Shown piece after piece: positions 1-5,763 of a stretch of DNA of 6,913 bases. The notes beneath the pieces were generated by a model. The model was not told the DNA's origin. It made no database searches and saw only the letters and a list, made by a program, of their open reading frames with translations. The stretch's first letter is position 1, and the number at the start of each line of letters is the position of its first letter. The stretch is from an uncultured Campylobacter sp. (GTDB taxonomy: Bacteria > Campylobacterota > Campylobacteria > Campylobacterales > Campylobacteraceae). Made by a program: the position numbers and the translations under genes. Location of the stretch: assembly GCF_938018145.1 (NCBI RefSeq), contig NZ_CALIII010000005.1, positions 1 to 6,913 of the forward strand. The letters run 5' to 3'.

Positions 1-1215
1 AAAGATATAGCCCTCCTCGTCGATCTTAACGAGGTCGCCCGTGCGTAGCCAGCCGTTTACGATCGTCTCGTCGGTGGCGTCGGGCATATTTAGGTAGCCC
101 TGCATCACGCAGTCGCCTTTTACGATTAGCTCGCCGACCTCGCCTGCTGGTAGCTCCATCATCTCGTCGTTTATGCATTTTACTTCGTAGCCCGGCAGCG
201 GCAAGCCGACGCTTGAGATTTTTTGTTTTTGTAGCGTGTTTGCCGATACGATAGGCGAGCATTCGCTAAGGCCGTAGCCCTCTATCAGCACTGCGCGCGG
301 AAATTTAACGCGAAAGTCGGTAATAGTCTGCTCGGCCAAAGGCGCTCCGCCGCTGATGAAAATCCTAATGCAGTTAAACCAGCGAAAATACCACGGGATT
401 TTAGCTTTGCCGATAGCCGTATAGATCGCGGGCACGCCCAAAAATACGGTCGCGCGCTTGAGCAGGACTTGTTTTAGGACGTTTGAAAACGGGAAAATGG
501 ACTTTACTAAAATAAGCGAACACGCCGAAAATATCGGTAGCAGCACCATCGCCGTGAGGGTAAAGCTGTGAAACATCGGCAAAAACACGGCAAATCTATC
601 TTTCGTGCGTACGTGAAAGACCTCGTGCGCGCCCTGGACGTTTGAGATGAGGTTGCGGTAGCTGATCATCGCGCCCTTTGGCTTGCCCGTGGTGCCTGAT
701 GTGTAGATGATGTGGGCTAGGTCGTCGATACTCGGTCGGTCGGTCAAATTTAGCTCTATACGGCAGTTTAGCGCGTGCGCGTAGGCGATATTGTTTCCGT
801 CAAATTCGGCCCTATCGCCGATCCAGACGATCTTTTTTATCGCCGTTTTGCTATCTAGCCCTTTTATCTCTTTTGCGAGTTCGACCGAGGCGAATAGAAA
901 TTTTGCCCCGCAGTCGTTTATGATGTATTCGAATTCTTCGTATTTTAAAAAGGTATTTATCGGCACTGCAATCGCGCCAAGAAGCGTGATGGCAAAGTAG
1001 CTAGCTATAAACTCGGGCGAGTTATTTACGATCATCGCGACTCGGTCGCCTTTTTTTATGCCCATACCTTGCAAAAATGCAGCCAGCGTAAAGGCGTTTG
1101 CGCGTAGCTGATTGTAGCTAATCTTGCTAGTTTCTGTATAGATCGCGATACCGCCGCCGTTTTTACCTACTGCGGCGTTTAGCATATCCTCGAAATTTTC
1201 GTAAGGGTAGTTCAT
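1..1215 (-). CDS. fadD: Long-chain fatty acid-CoA ligase (AMP-binding, FadD-like), C-terminus cut off by window edge
   Basis: An open frame of 405 codons begins at the ATG at 1213-1215 (MNYPYENFEDML) and is still open at base 1. It belongs to the ANL superfamily of adenylate-forming enzymes. The P-loop-like motif YTSGTTGKPKG is at residues 171-181, SGGAPL at 288-293, EGYGLSE at 312-318 and WLRTGDL ending at about 395. The C-terminal lid domain with its catalytic lysine lies outside the window. Relatives have roughly 500-560 residues, so about a quarter is missing. The family activates a carboxylic acid with ATP and joins it to CoA. Long-chain specificity is inferred from the FadL-type channel gene that ends 9 bp upstream. 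An AAGG ribosome site overlaps that gene's stop codon and supports the start. It is probably translated from the same mRNA as nfo and fadL. Another acyl-CoA ligase specificity cannot be excluded. Confidence 0.9.
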   Translation of the reverse strand, partial: MNYPYENFEDMLNAAVGKNGGGIAIYTETSKISYNQLRANAFTLAAFLQGMGIKKGDRVAMIVNNSPEFIASYFAITLLGAIAVPINTFLKYEEFEYIINDCGAKFLFASVELAKEIKGLDSKTAIKKIVWIGDRAEFDGNNIAYAHALNCRIELNLTDRPSIDDLAHIIYTSGTTGKPKGAMISYRNLISNVQGAHEVFHVRTKDRFAVFLPMFHSFTLTAMVLLPIFSACSLILVKSIFPFSNVLKQVLLKRATVFLGVPAIYTAIGKAKIPWYFRWFNCIRIFISGGAPLAEQTITDFRVKFPRAVLIEGYGLSECSPIVSANTLQKQKISSVGLPLPGYEVKCINDEMMELPAGEVGELIVKGDCVMQGYLNMPDATDETIVNGWLRTGDLVKIDEEGYIF

Positions 1216-1224
1216 GGTCGCGCC

Positions 1225-2472
1225 TTAAAATTTATATTTTACGTTCAAATTTATCGCCTGAGCATTGCCACGTTCAAATTTGCCGTTTGGATAGAGTCCT
1301 GACGCGTTTGAGTAGTAGCTCACGTCGCGCGCCTTTCTGTCTTGGTAGAAGTAGCTAGCTCCAAGCTCCAAAGCGTCTGTAAATTTGTAGTTAAAGCCCG
1401 CTGCGTAGATGACGGCTTTGGTATCTGGCAGGTCAAAGCCCGTAGTATCGGCCCTAGAAGCTGCTTCGTCAAACGTAACTGCACCCATTAGGCGGAGTTT
1501 ATCCGTAGCGTCGTGCGCTACGCCGATGCGGTAGGCGTTGCTGTCCTTCCAGTCGCGTTTTTTGGACGCATCAAATGCTGCAAAAAACGGGTTGCGGTAG
1601 TGAGCGGCCGAGGCGCCAGGGTAGTTGAAGTCAAGCTCTTTCCACGCCGACCAATAGGTTCTCTCAAAGTCAAATAGCAGCGTGGTATTTGCGATTTTGT
1701 ACGATAGGGCTAAATTTAAGCTCGCAGGTAGCGGTACGGATAGCTTTGCGCTGCCGCTATATGAGCCGCTCGGAAATGCCCCCCTCGGATGCGCCGGCGC
1801 GCTGATGTCGGTGTCGCCTTTTAGATTCATATTTACTTTTGAGCGGTAGGTGGCCGCTAGGCTCAAATTTGAAGTCGGTTTATAGGTGATTGCCGCGTTG
1901 TAGCCGAAATTTATGCGGTCGCCTTTGATGTCTTGCGAGGCGGGTAGGGCGCCTGAGACCTCCTGCACGGCCTCTCCTCTAGCGTAAACGGCGCGCAGGC
2001 CAAAACCTAGCGCGATGTTATCGGTTAGCGCGTAGGCGACGCTAGGGTTTACCTCGATCACTTTTAGATCAAATTTTTTAGAAGTGGCCTTAGGTAGTCT
2101 TTCGTCCCATCTCATCGACATTCCCGCAGGCACGACGACTGATAGGCCAAAGCGCCAGTCATCAAACTGCGGCGTCACGAAGTGAAACGTAGGTACGAGC
2201 GCGTTCGCTCTTTTGGAGGTGAGTTTGTCGCCGTTATAGTGCCTATACTTCGTCTTTGACATGCGCAGGTAGGTTAGCGAGCTCTCTAGGTAGTGTCCGC
2301 CGTCTAGAAATATCATATTTGCCGGGTTGTTATAGGCTGCGTCGGGACCGAAGCTCGTCGCGACGTTTGAGTTTAAAAGCGCGATGCTATCGCCGCTTTG
2401 CTCCGGGATTTTAAAGCCCGCCGCATTTAGACAGCAGCAAGCCGCTAGGCAAACGCCGATATATTTTCTCAT
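1225..2472 (-). CDS. fadL: FadL/OmpP1-type outer-membrane fatty acid transporter
   Basis: This 415-residue protein starts with a signal peptide (MRK, then a hydrophobic stretch to about A18/G19). The mature N-terminus, FKIPEQSGDS, is followed by SFGPDAAYNNPANM with the NPA element near residues 49-51, typical of the hatch of the FadL/OmpP1/TodX family. The rest alternates polar and hydrophobic residues as in a beta-barrel and ends LNVKYKF, with the terminal phenylalanine expected of outer-membrane barrels. The family carries hydrophobic molecules, classically long-chain fatty acids, across the outer membrane by lateral diffusion. Length is close to E. coli FadL (about 446 residues). The ATG directly follows the nfo stop codon, and its AAGGAG ribosome site lies inside the nfo 3' end. 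The acyl-CoA ligase follows 9 bp downstream, which supports a fatty-acid substrate, although aromatic hydrocarbons are possible for this family. Confidence 0.92.
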   Translation of the reverse strand: MRKYIGVCLAACCCLNAAGFKIPEQSGDSIALLNSNVATSFGPDAAYNNPANMIFLDGGHYLESSLTYLRMSKTKYRHYNGDKLTSKRANALVPTFHFVTPQFDDWRFGLSVVVPAGMSMRWDERLPKATSKKFDLKVIEVNPSVAYALTDNIALGFGLRAVYARGEAVQEVSGALPASQDIKGDRINFGYNAAITYKPTSNLSLAATYRSKVNMNLKGDTDISAPAHPRGAFPSGSYSGSAKLSVPLPASLNLALSYKIANTTLLFDFERTYWSAWKELDFNYPGASAAHYRNPFFAAFDASKKRDWKDSNAYRIGVAHDATDKLRLMGAVTFDEAASRADTTGFDLPDTKAVIYAAGFNYKFTDALELGASYFYQDRKARDVSYYSNASGLYPNGKFERGNAQAINLNVKYKF

Positions 2473-3312
2473 TTATTCTCCTTTAAAGTTTCTTAAAATT
2501 TTTATCTCGTCCGCCCAGATGCTCTCGTCGATCGTCTCTAAAACTAGCGGGATATCGTCCGTGCGGGGGTCGTTTATGATATTTTCAAATGTTTTTAAGC
2601 CCAAAAAGCCCTTGCCTAGGCTCTCGTGGCGGTCCTTTTTGCTGGCTAGGTCAAATTTCGTATCGTTTAGATGCATGCCGCACAGCATCTCGCGCCCGAC
2701 TATCTCGTCAAATTCGCTCATCACGCGCCGGTAGTCATCTCTGATGTCGTATCCCGCGGCAAATGTATGACAGGTGTCGAGACACACGCCGATCCTGCTT
2801 TTATCGGTACAGCGTTTGATGATATAGGCTAGGTGTTCAAATTTAAAGCCCAAATTTGAGCCTTGACCTGCGGTGTTTTCGATGACTAGCTTTACGTTTT
2901 GGCTATTTTCTAACAGGAAATTTACCGAGTTTGCGATATTTTCTAGGCAAATTTCGGGCGAAATTTCATTTAGATACGAGCCTGGATGAAAATTTATCAT
3001 CACTAGACCGAGCGCTTCTACGCGGTAAATTTCGTCCAAAAAGGCGTTAATGGACTTTTGGCGCTGCTCGGCGCTTGGATGGCCTAAATTTATAAGGTAG
3101 CCGTTGTGCGGCAAAACGTGCCTGGGCTCGATGCCGGCGGCTTTTAAATTTTGTTTAAATTTGGAGATATTTTCTGGGGTTAGCGGCTTGGCCTCCCATT
3201 GGCGCTGATTTTTGACGAACATCGCAAAGGCGTTTGCGCCGATATTTGCCGCATTTAGCGGAGCGTTTTCTACGCCGCCCGCGATGCTGACGTGCGCGCC
3301 GATAAATTTCAT
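2473..3312 (-). CDS. nfo: Endonuclease IV (Nfo), AP endonuclease
   Basis: This 279-residue protein matches E. coli Nfo (285 residues) over its whole length, starting [13 protein letters not shown]. All nine metal ligands of the trinuclear zinc site can be placed: H69, H109, E145, D179, H182, H214, D227, H229 and E259. They lie in the family blocks [43 protein letters not shown] and LVLETI. The enzyme cuts the backbone 5' of abasic sites and trims damaged 3' ends in base excision repair in the cytoplasm. It overlaps the upstream lipoprotein gene by 4 bp (ATGA), has only a weak ribosome site (AGAG), and is probably translated by coupling. Its stop codon abuts the fadL start. It lies in an apparent operon with fatty-acid uptake genes, which gives no obvious functional reason for its place. 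The product call is very secure. Confidence 0.97.
   Translation of the reverse strand: MKFIGAHVSIAGGVENAPLNAANIGANAFAMFVKNQRQWEAKPLTPENISKFKQNLKAAGIEPRHVLPHNGYLINLGHPSAEQRQKSINAFLDEIYRVEALGLVMINFHPGSYLNEISPEICLENIANSVNFLLENSQNVKLVIENTAGQGSNLGFKFEHLAYIIKRCTDKSRIGVCLDTCHTFAAGYDIRDDYRRVMSEFDEIVGREMLCGMHLNDTKFDLASKKDRHESLGKGFLGLKTFENIINDPRTDDIPLVLETIDESIWADEIKILRNFKGE
2478..2483 (-). promoter_or_regulatory. Ribosome binding site of fadL inside nfo
   Basis: The minus strand reads AAGGAG followed by five bases and then the fadL ATG. The site is made from the last sense codons of nfo (Lys-Gly-Glu), so translation of nfo passes directly over it. This fixes the fadL start at 2472 and suggests translational coupling. 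Confidence 0.8.
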
Positions 3313-3788
3313 TGAAGCTCTTTTATGATGATTTTTATGCGGTTTTTAGCGTCGAAAAAGCTGATATTTTTACCGCAAACTTCGTATTTTATTGAATATT
3401 TACTTATATCTTGTATAAAACCGCACGAATTTGTCATTACATTTACGCCGTCATACAGCGGCTTGCGCTCTAAAATTTCCGCGAAAAAGTCGTCGTATCT
3501 CTCCTCTAAAAAGAACTTTTTGTTAAATTCTTTTTTCTCAAAGCACGCGCCGTTCATACAAATTTTGTCGTTTATTTTGAGATTTACCGTATTTACGCCC
3601 GAGCTGTAAATTTGCAAATTTAGCTGATTTGCGCTTTTGTGTAGGAAGCCCACGTCGTTGATTTTTAGCGGCGGAGTGAGGATGGTGACGGTAAATTTGT
3701 CTGATGATTTTTGGCTTTGTAGCGCGGCACAGCCTCCAAGCGCGAGGCATGCAAGCGCACTCAAAGCAAATTTAGAAAATTTTTTCAT
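3309..3788 (-). CDS. Small lipoprotein of unknown function, first gene of the operon
   Basis: I do not recognise a characterised family. The 159-residue protein has a clear lipoprotein signal peptide: basic MKKFSK, hydrophobic core, and lipobox LGGC with the acylated cysteine at C20. Alanine at +2 suggests sorting to the outer membrane. The mature part holds four cysteines, C77 and C82 (CMNGAC) plus C122 and C138, which could form two disulfides in the periplasm. It is lysine- and phenylalanine-rich with an acidic patch ([11 protein letters not shown], 96-106). By hand count the G+C content is about 40%, lower than the neighbouring terC gene. The start is supported by AAGGAT at 3797-3802, eight bases upstream. 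It is the promoter-proximal gene, and its last bases overlap the nfo start as ATGA. A conserved Campylobacter surface or periplasmic lipoprotein is the likely identity. No role is assigned. Confidence 0.85.
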   Translation of the reverse strand: MKKFSKFALSALACLALGGCAALQSQKSSDKFTVTILTPPLKINDVGFLHKSANQLNLQIYSSGVNTVNLKINDKICMNGACFEKKEFNKKFFLEERYDDFFAEILERKPLYDGVNVMTNSCGFIQDISKYSIKYEVCGKNISFFDAKNRIKIIIKELQ

Positions 3789-3819
3789 AATTTTTTATCC
3801 TTAATTTAAGCTGTTTTTT

Positions 3820-3825
3820 ATTATC
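3820..3825 (-). promoter_or_regulatory. Putative sigma-70 promoter of the lipoprotein-nfo-fadL-fadD operon
   Basis: The minus strand reads GATAAT here, a 5/6 match to TATAAT. Transcription would start near 3813, giving a leader of about 25 bases before the ATG at 3788. There is no clear -35 box, which is usual for Campylobacter promoters. It faces away from the tRNA promoter, with only seven bases between the two -10 boxes. Confidence 0.45.
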
Positions 3826-3832
3826 TTTAATG

Positions 3833-3838
3833 TAAAAT
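3833..3838 (+). promoter_or_regulatory. Putative promoter of the tRNA-Glu gene
   Basis: TAAAAT is a 5/6 match to the -10 consensus and sits 19 bases before the mature tRNA 5' end, leaving room for a short 5' leader removed by RNase P. The T-rich run at 3814-3822 lies upstream, where Campylobacter promoters often have periodic T tracts instead of a -35 box. Confidence 0.4.
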
Positions 3839-3857
3839 CCCATTTCCGCTAATTTGT

Positions 3858-3932
3858 GGCCCCTTCGTCTAGCGGTTAGGACATCGCCCTTTCACGGCGG
3901 TAACACGAGTTCGAGTCTCGTAGGGGTCACCA
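3858..3932 (+). tRNA. trnE: tRNA-Glu, anticodon TTC, with encoded CCA
   Basis: A complete 75-base cloverleaf can be folded by eye. The acceptor stem is GGCCCCT with AGGGGTC, including a G2-U71 wobble. The D stem has U11-A24 and U13/G22. The anticodon stem is TCGCC/GGCGG with a seven-base loop CTTTCAC, giving anticodon TTC at 3891-3893. The variable loop has four bases (TAAC), lacking position 47 as in other tRNA-Glu. The T stem is ACGAG/CTCGT. The discriminator base is A3929 and CCA is encoded at 3930-3932. It reads GAA and GAG codons, and charged tRNA-Glu also feeds tetrapyrrole synthesis in bacteria that use the C5 pathway. It is a single gene between two divergent protein operons. No other tRNA or rRNA gene is seen nearby. 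Confidence 0.98.
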
Positions 3933-4009
3933 CTTCATTTTAAATTTCACAAAAGATTTTAATTTTATCCGCTTATCGCTTAAACACCCTTTATCTAAGA
4001 TAATTTTTA

Positions 4010-4035
4010 TTAAATTTAGATTTTCTAAAATTTAA
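4010..4035 (+). repeat. AT-rich imperfect inverted repeat
   Basis: TTAAATTTAGA and TCTAAAATTTAA pair across a three-base loop with one bulged base. Neither strand has a T tract after it, so it is not a standard intrinsic terminator. In DNA this AT-rich it may be chance. Confidence 0.4.
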
Positions 4036-4192
4036 CCACAAAACCGTTTGCGCCGTATTTTGTAAACCAAAATTTTATCGCGTCAAATTTTAATCTCCGC
4101 CAAATAAACAAAAACCAGCCAAATTTAATCGTAAAATTTGATCGCCAAACGCCTGCGCCCGCCCGCTCAATCAAATTTAAACCCGTTTTGGC

Positions 4193-4198
4193 TATAAT
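4193..4198 (+). promoter_or_regulatory. Promoter -10 box of terC
   Basis: This is a perfect TATAAT, preceded by the T-rich TTTTGGC, in the right place for a start near 4205. That leaves a leader of only about 23 bases before the ATG at 4228, including the AAGGA ribosome site at 4218-4222. Such a leader is too short to hold a riboswitch. Confidence 0.7.
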
Positions 4199-4227
4199 CG
4201 CGCCCTAATTTATAAAAAAGGAAAAAA

Positions 4228-4965
4228 ATGTTCGATTGGATTTTTTCGCCCGAGGCGTGGCTGTCGCTCGTGACGCTAACGGGGCTTGAGATCGTGCTTG
4301 GTATCGATAACATCATATTTATCGCGATCCTAGTCGGCAAGCTCCCGCCCGAGCAGCGCGACAAAGGCCGCATTTTAGGGCTTTCGCTTGCGATGCTAAC
4401 GAGGATTGCGCTACTGCTTTCGCTATTTTGGATTATGAAGCTTACCAAGCCGCTATTTAGCGTGTTTGACTTTACGATCACGGGGCGCGATTTGGTGCTG
4501 ATTTTAGGCGGACTTTTCCTCATCGGCAAGTCCACGCTCGAGATCCACTCAAGCGTCAGCGGCGAGCACGAGGAGCACTCGGCGAGCAAAGGGCATGCGA
4601 GTTTTTGGGTCGTTATTGCCGAGATCGCCGTGCTTGACATCGTCTTTTCGCTCGATAGCGTCATCACCGCGGTGGGTATGGCAAATCACATCGAGATCAT
4701 GATCCTAGCCGTGATGCTTGCGGTGGGCGTGATGATGTTCGCGTCTAAGAGCATCTCAAATTTCGTCGATAACAACCCGACGATCAAAATTCTCGCGCTT
4801 GCGTTTTTGATCCTGATTGGCTTTACGCTCGTGGGCGAGGGGCTCGGACTGCACGTGCCTAAGGGCTACATTTATTTTGCGATGGCGTTTTCTCTGGGCG
4901 TGGAGCTCATCAACATCTACGCTCGCAAAAAGTCGGCAAAGCGCGCGCAAGAGGCTCAAAAGTAA
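4228..4965 (+). CDS. TerC-family integral membrane protein, probable metal-ion (Mn2+) exporter
   Basis: This 245-residue inner-membrane protein has about seven hydrophobic segments (roughly 12-35, 48-70, 86-100, 126-150, 155-172, 186-207 and 212-230). It carries the two TerC signatures: GLEIVLGIDNIIFI (19-32) with E21 and D27, and AEIAVLDIVFSLDSV (131-145) with E132, D137 and D143. These acidic residues line the proposed metal path in the family. The loop at 105-124 is hydrophilic and has four histidines (H107, H114, H117, H123). Size and layout resemble the short YgdQ-like branch. TerC-family members such as Alx and MeeF/MeeY export manganese, and the name comes from tellurite resistance. 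Mn2+ export is therefore an inference from the family. It has its own TATAAT promoter, a good ribosome site and a hairpin at its stop codon, so it is probably monocistronic or only partly read into the next genes. Confidence 0.93.
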   Translation: MFDWIFSPEAWLSLVTLTGLEIVLGIDNIIFIAILVGKLPPEQRDKGRILGLSLAMLTRIALLLSLFWIMKLTKPLFSVFDFTITGRDLVLILGGLFLIGKSTLEIHSSVSGEHEEHSASKGHASFWVVIAEIAVLDIVFSLDSVITAVGMANHIEIMILAVMLAVGVMMFASKSISNFVDNNPTIKILALAFLILIGFTLVGEGLGLHVPKGYIYFAMAFSLGVELINIYARKKSAKRAQEAQK

Positions 4966-4977
4966 ATTTGAGCCTTT
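4950..4977 (+). terminator. Hairpin over the terC stop codon, probable (attenuating) terminator
   Basis: AGGCTCAAA (4952-4960) and TTTGAGCCT (4967-4975) form a perfect 9-bp stem, extended by one G-U and one A-T pair. The six-base loop AGTAAA contains the terC stop codon TAA (4963-4965). The tail is broken up (TTAAAATTTGCTTTT) instead of a pure T run, so termination may be partial. A ribosome at the stop codon would block the hairpin. Confidence 0.5.
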
Positions 4978-5006
4978 AAAATTTGCTTTTAGGCGCGCAG
5001 GACGGC

Positions 5007-5047
5007 AAATTTGACGCTTCGGCTTTTGTTATTGAGGCGTCAAATTT
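5007..5047 (+). repeat. Perfect 11-bp inverted repeat between terC and alkD
   Basis: AAATTTGACGC (5007-5017) and its exact reverse complement GCGTCAAATTT (5037-5047) flank a 19-base spacer. The spacer begins with TTCGG, so a small C(UUCG)G loop could form inside. No T tract follows on either strand, which argues against an intrinsic terminator. An RNA hairpin affecting stability or a binding site for a dimeric regulator are both possible. Confidence 0.6.
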
Positions 5048-5083
5048 AAACGGGGCGAATTTGAGCGGTAAATTTAAAAAGCA

Positions 5084-5089
5084 AAGGAG
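5084..5089 (+). promoter_or_regulatory. Ribosome binding site that fixes the GTG start of alkD
   Basis: AAGGAG stands five bases before GTG at 5095-5097. No ATG in this frame has a comparable site nearby, so the GTG is the chosen start. Confidence 0.8.
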
Positions 5090-5094
5090 CTAGC

Positions 5095-5763
5095 GTGGAC
5101 GTAAAAGGCGAATTTTTAGAGATTTTAGAGGGGCTTAGGAGTAAAAAGCTAGCGGCATTTTCACAAAAACTCATCAAAAACCCCGAAATTTTAGGCGTAA
5201 AAACTCCCGAGCTAAGACGCCTGGCAAAGCGAAATTTCGCTCGGCTAAATTTAAAGCAGATCGCCGAATACGAGCCGTTTTTTCACGAGGAGTTTATGCT
5301 AAAGGGCTTTTTGATAATGCTCATAAAAGACGACGAAGCTAAATTTAAGCTAGCTAGCGAGTTTATCAAAACGATGCCAAACTGGGCGGTGACGGACGGC
5401 TTTGAGCCTAAATTTACCGAGGCGCGCTACGTAGATGCGCTGCTAAAGCAGGCTCTAGGCTCAAATTTAGAATACGAAAAGCGATTTTTCTACGTTTATT
5501 TTATGCGTAATTTTGGGGCGCTTTCTCTCGAGCGATTTTTTGAAATTTGCGCCGAGGAAAAGGACGAGCGATACTACGTGCAAATGGCGGCGGCTTGGTG
5601 TTTAGCCGAGGTTTTTATCAAATTTGACGGCGCAGGGCGAGAGCTGCTAGAGAGCGGGCGACTGAGTAAATTTACCCACAACAAAACGATCTCAAAGATC
5701 CGCGACAGCTACCGCGTGCCAAAAGACGTAAAAGACGCGCTTTTGGAGCTCAAAATCAAGTGA
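5095..5763 (+). CDS. alkD: AlkD-family DNA alkylation repair glycosylase (HEAT-like repeats)
   Basis: This 222-residue, largely helical protein aligns by eye with Bacillus cereus AlkD (237 residues). The residues that in AlkD hold the damaged DNA have counterparts here: W97 and D101 in PNWAVTDGF (AlkD W109, D113), R130 in YEKRFFYVYF (R148) and W168 in AAAWCLAE (W187). The C-terminal block LSKFTHNKTISKIRDSY matches the end of AlkD. AlkD hydrolyses the glycosidic bond of N3- and N7-alkylated purines, including bulky ones, without base flipping, and leaves an abasic site. With D101 present, an active enzyme is expected, unlike the AlkD2 branch that lacks catalytic residues. Translation starts at GTG with a strong ribosome site. 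The stop codon overlaps the next gene's GTG (GTGA), implying coupling to the MATE exporter. A 129-base spacer with two hairpins separates it from terC, and I could not place a promoter there with confidence. Confidence 0.92.
   Translation: MDVKGEFLEILEGLRSKKLAAFSQKLIKNPEILGVKTPELRRLAKRNFARLNLKQIAEYEPFFHEEFMLKGFLIMLIKDDEAKFKLASEFIKTMPNWAVTDGFEPKFTEARYVDALLKQALGSNLEYEKRFFYVYFMRNFGALSLERFFEICAEEKDERYYVQMAAAWCLAEVFIKFDGAGRELLESGRLSKFTHNKTISKIRDSYRVPKDVKDALLELKIK

Larger units (their letters stand above)
3933..4227 (+). other. AT-rich intergenic spacer between tRNA-Glu and terC
   Basis: This 295-base spacer is markedly AT-rich compared with the flanking genes. I see no convincing gene on either strand. 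It contains several CAAATTT/AAATTTG words (for example near 4084, 4123 and 4172), an imperfect hairpin at 4010-4035, a short AT palindrome at 3991-4003 followed by a T-rich run that might serve as a weak tRNA transcript end, and the terC promoter near its right end. No GC-rich tRNA terminator is visible. Confidence 0.7.

Noticed and set aside
791..1000. Plus-strand frame whose N-terminus looks like a signal peptide
   Set aside because: It lies entirely antisense to the conserved acyl-CoA ligase. The hydrophobic start is a by-product of the reverse complement, and there is no good ribosome site.
3325..3609. Plus-strand hydrophobic frame opposite the lipoprotein gene
   Set aside because: Antisense to a frame with a clear lipobox, ribosome site and operon overlap. 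No independent support.
3858..3960. tRNA-Glu 3' end as an integration (att) site
   Set aside because: No integrase, no repeat of the tRNA 3' end elsewhere in the window, and ordinary housekeeping genes on both sides.
3933..4227. Possible yybP-ykoY manganese riboswitch before the TerC gene
   Set aside because: The TATAAT at 4193 leaves a leader of only about 23 bases. I see no structured, conserved motif of that riboswitch in the spacer.
4167..4667. 166-codon minus-strand frame over terC
   Set aside because: Antisense to the conserved TerC coding region, serine-rich low-complexity product, no family resemblance.
5016..5030. UUCG tetraloop with a T-rich tail as a terminator after terC
   Set aside because: Only two base pairs close the loop in that register. 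The longer 11-bp repeat or the stop-codon hairpin upstream are better structures.
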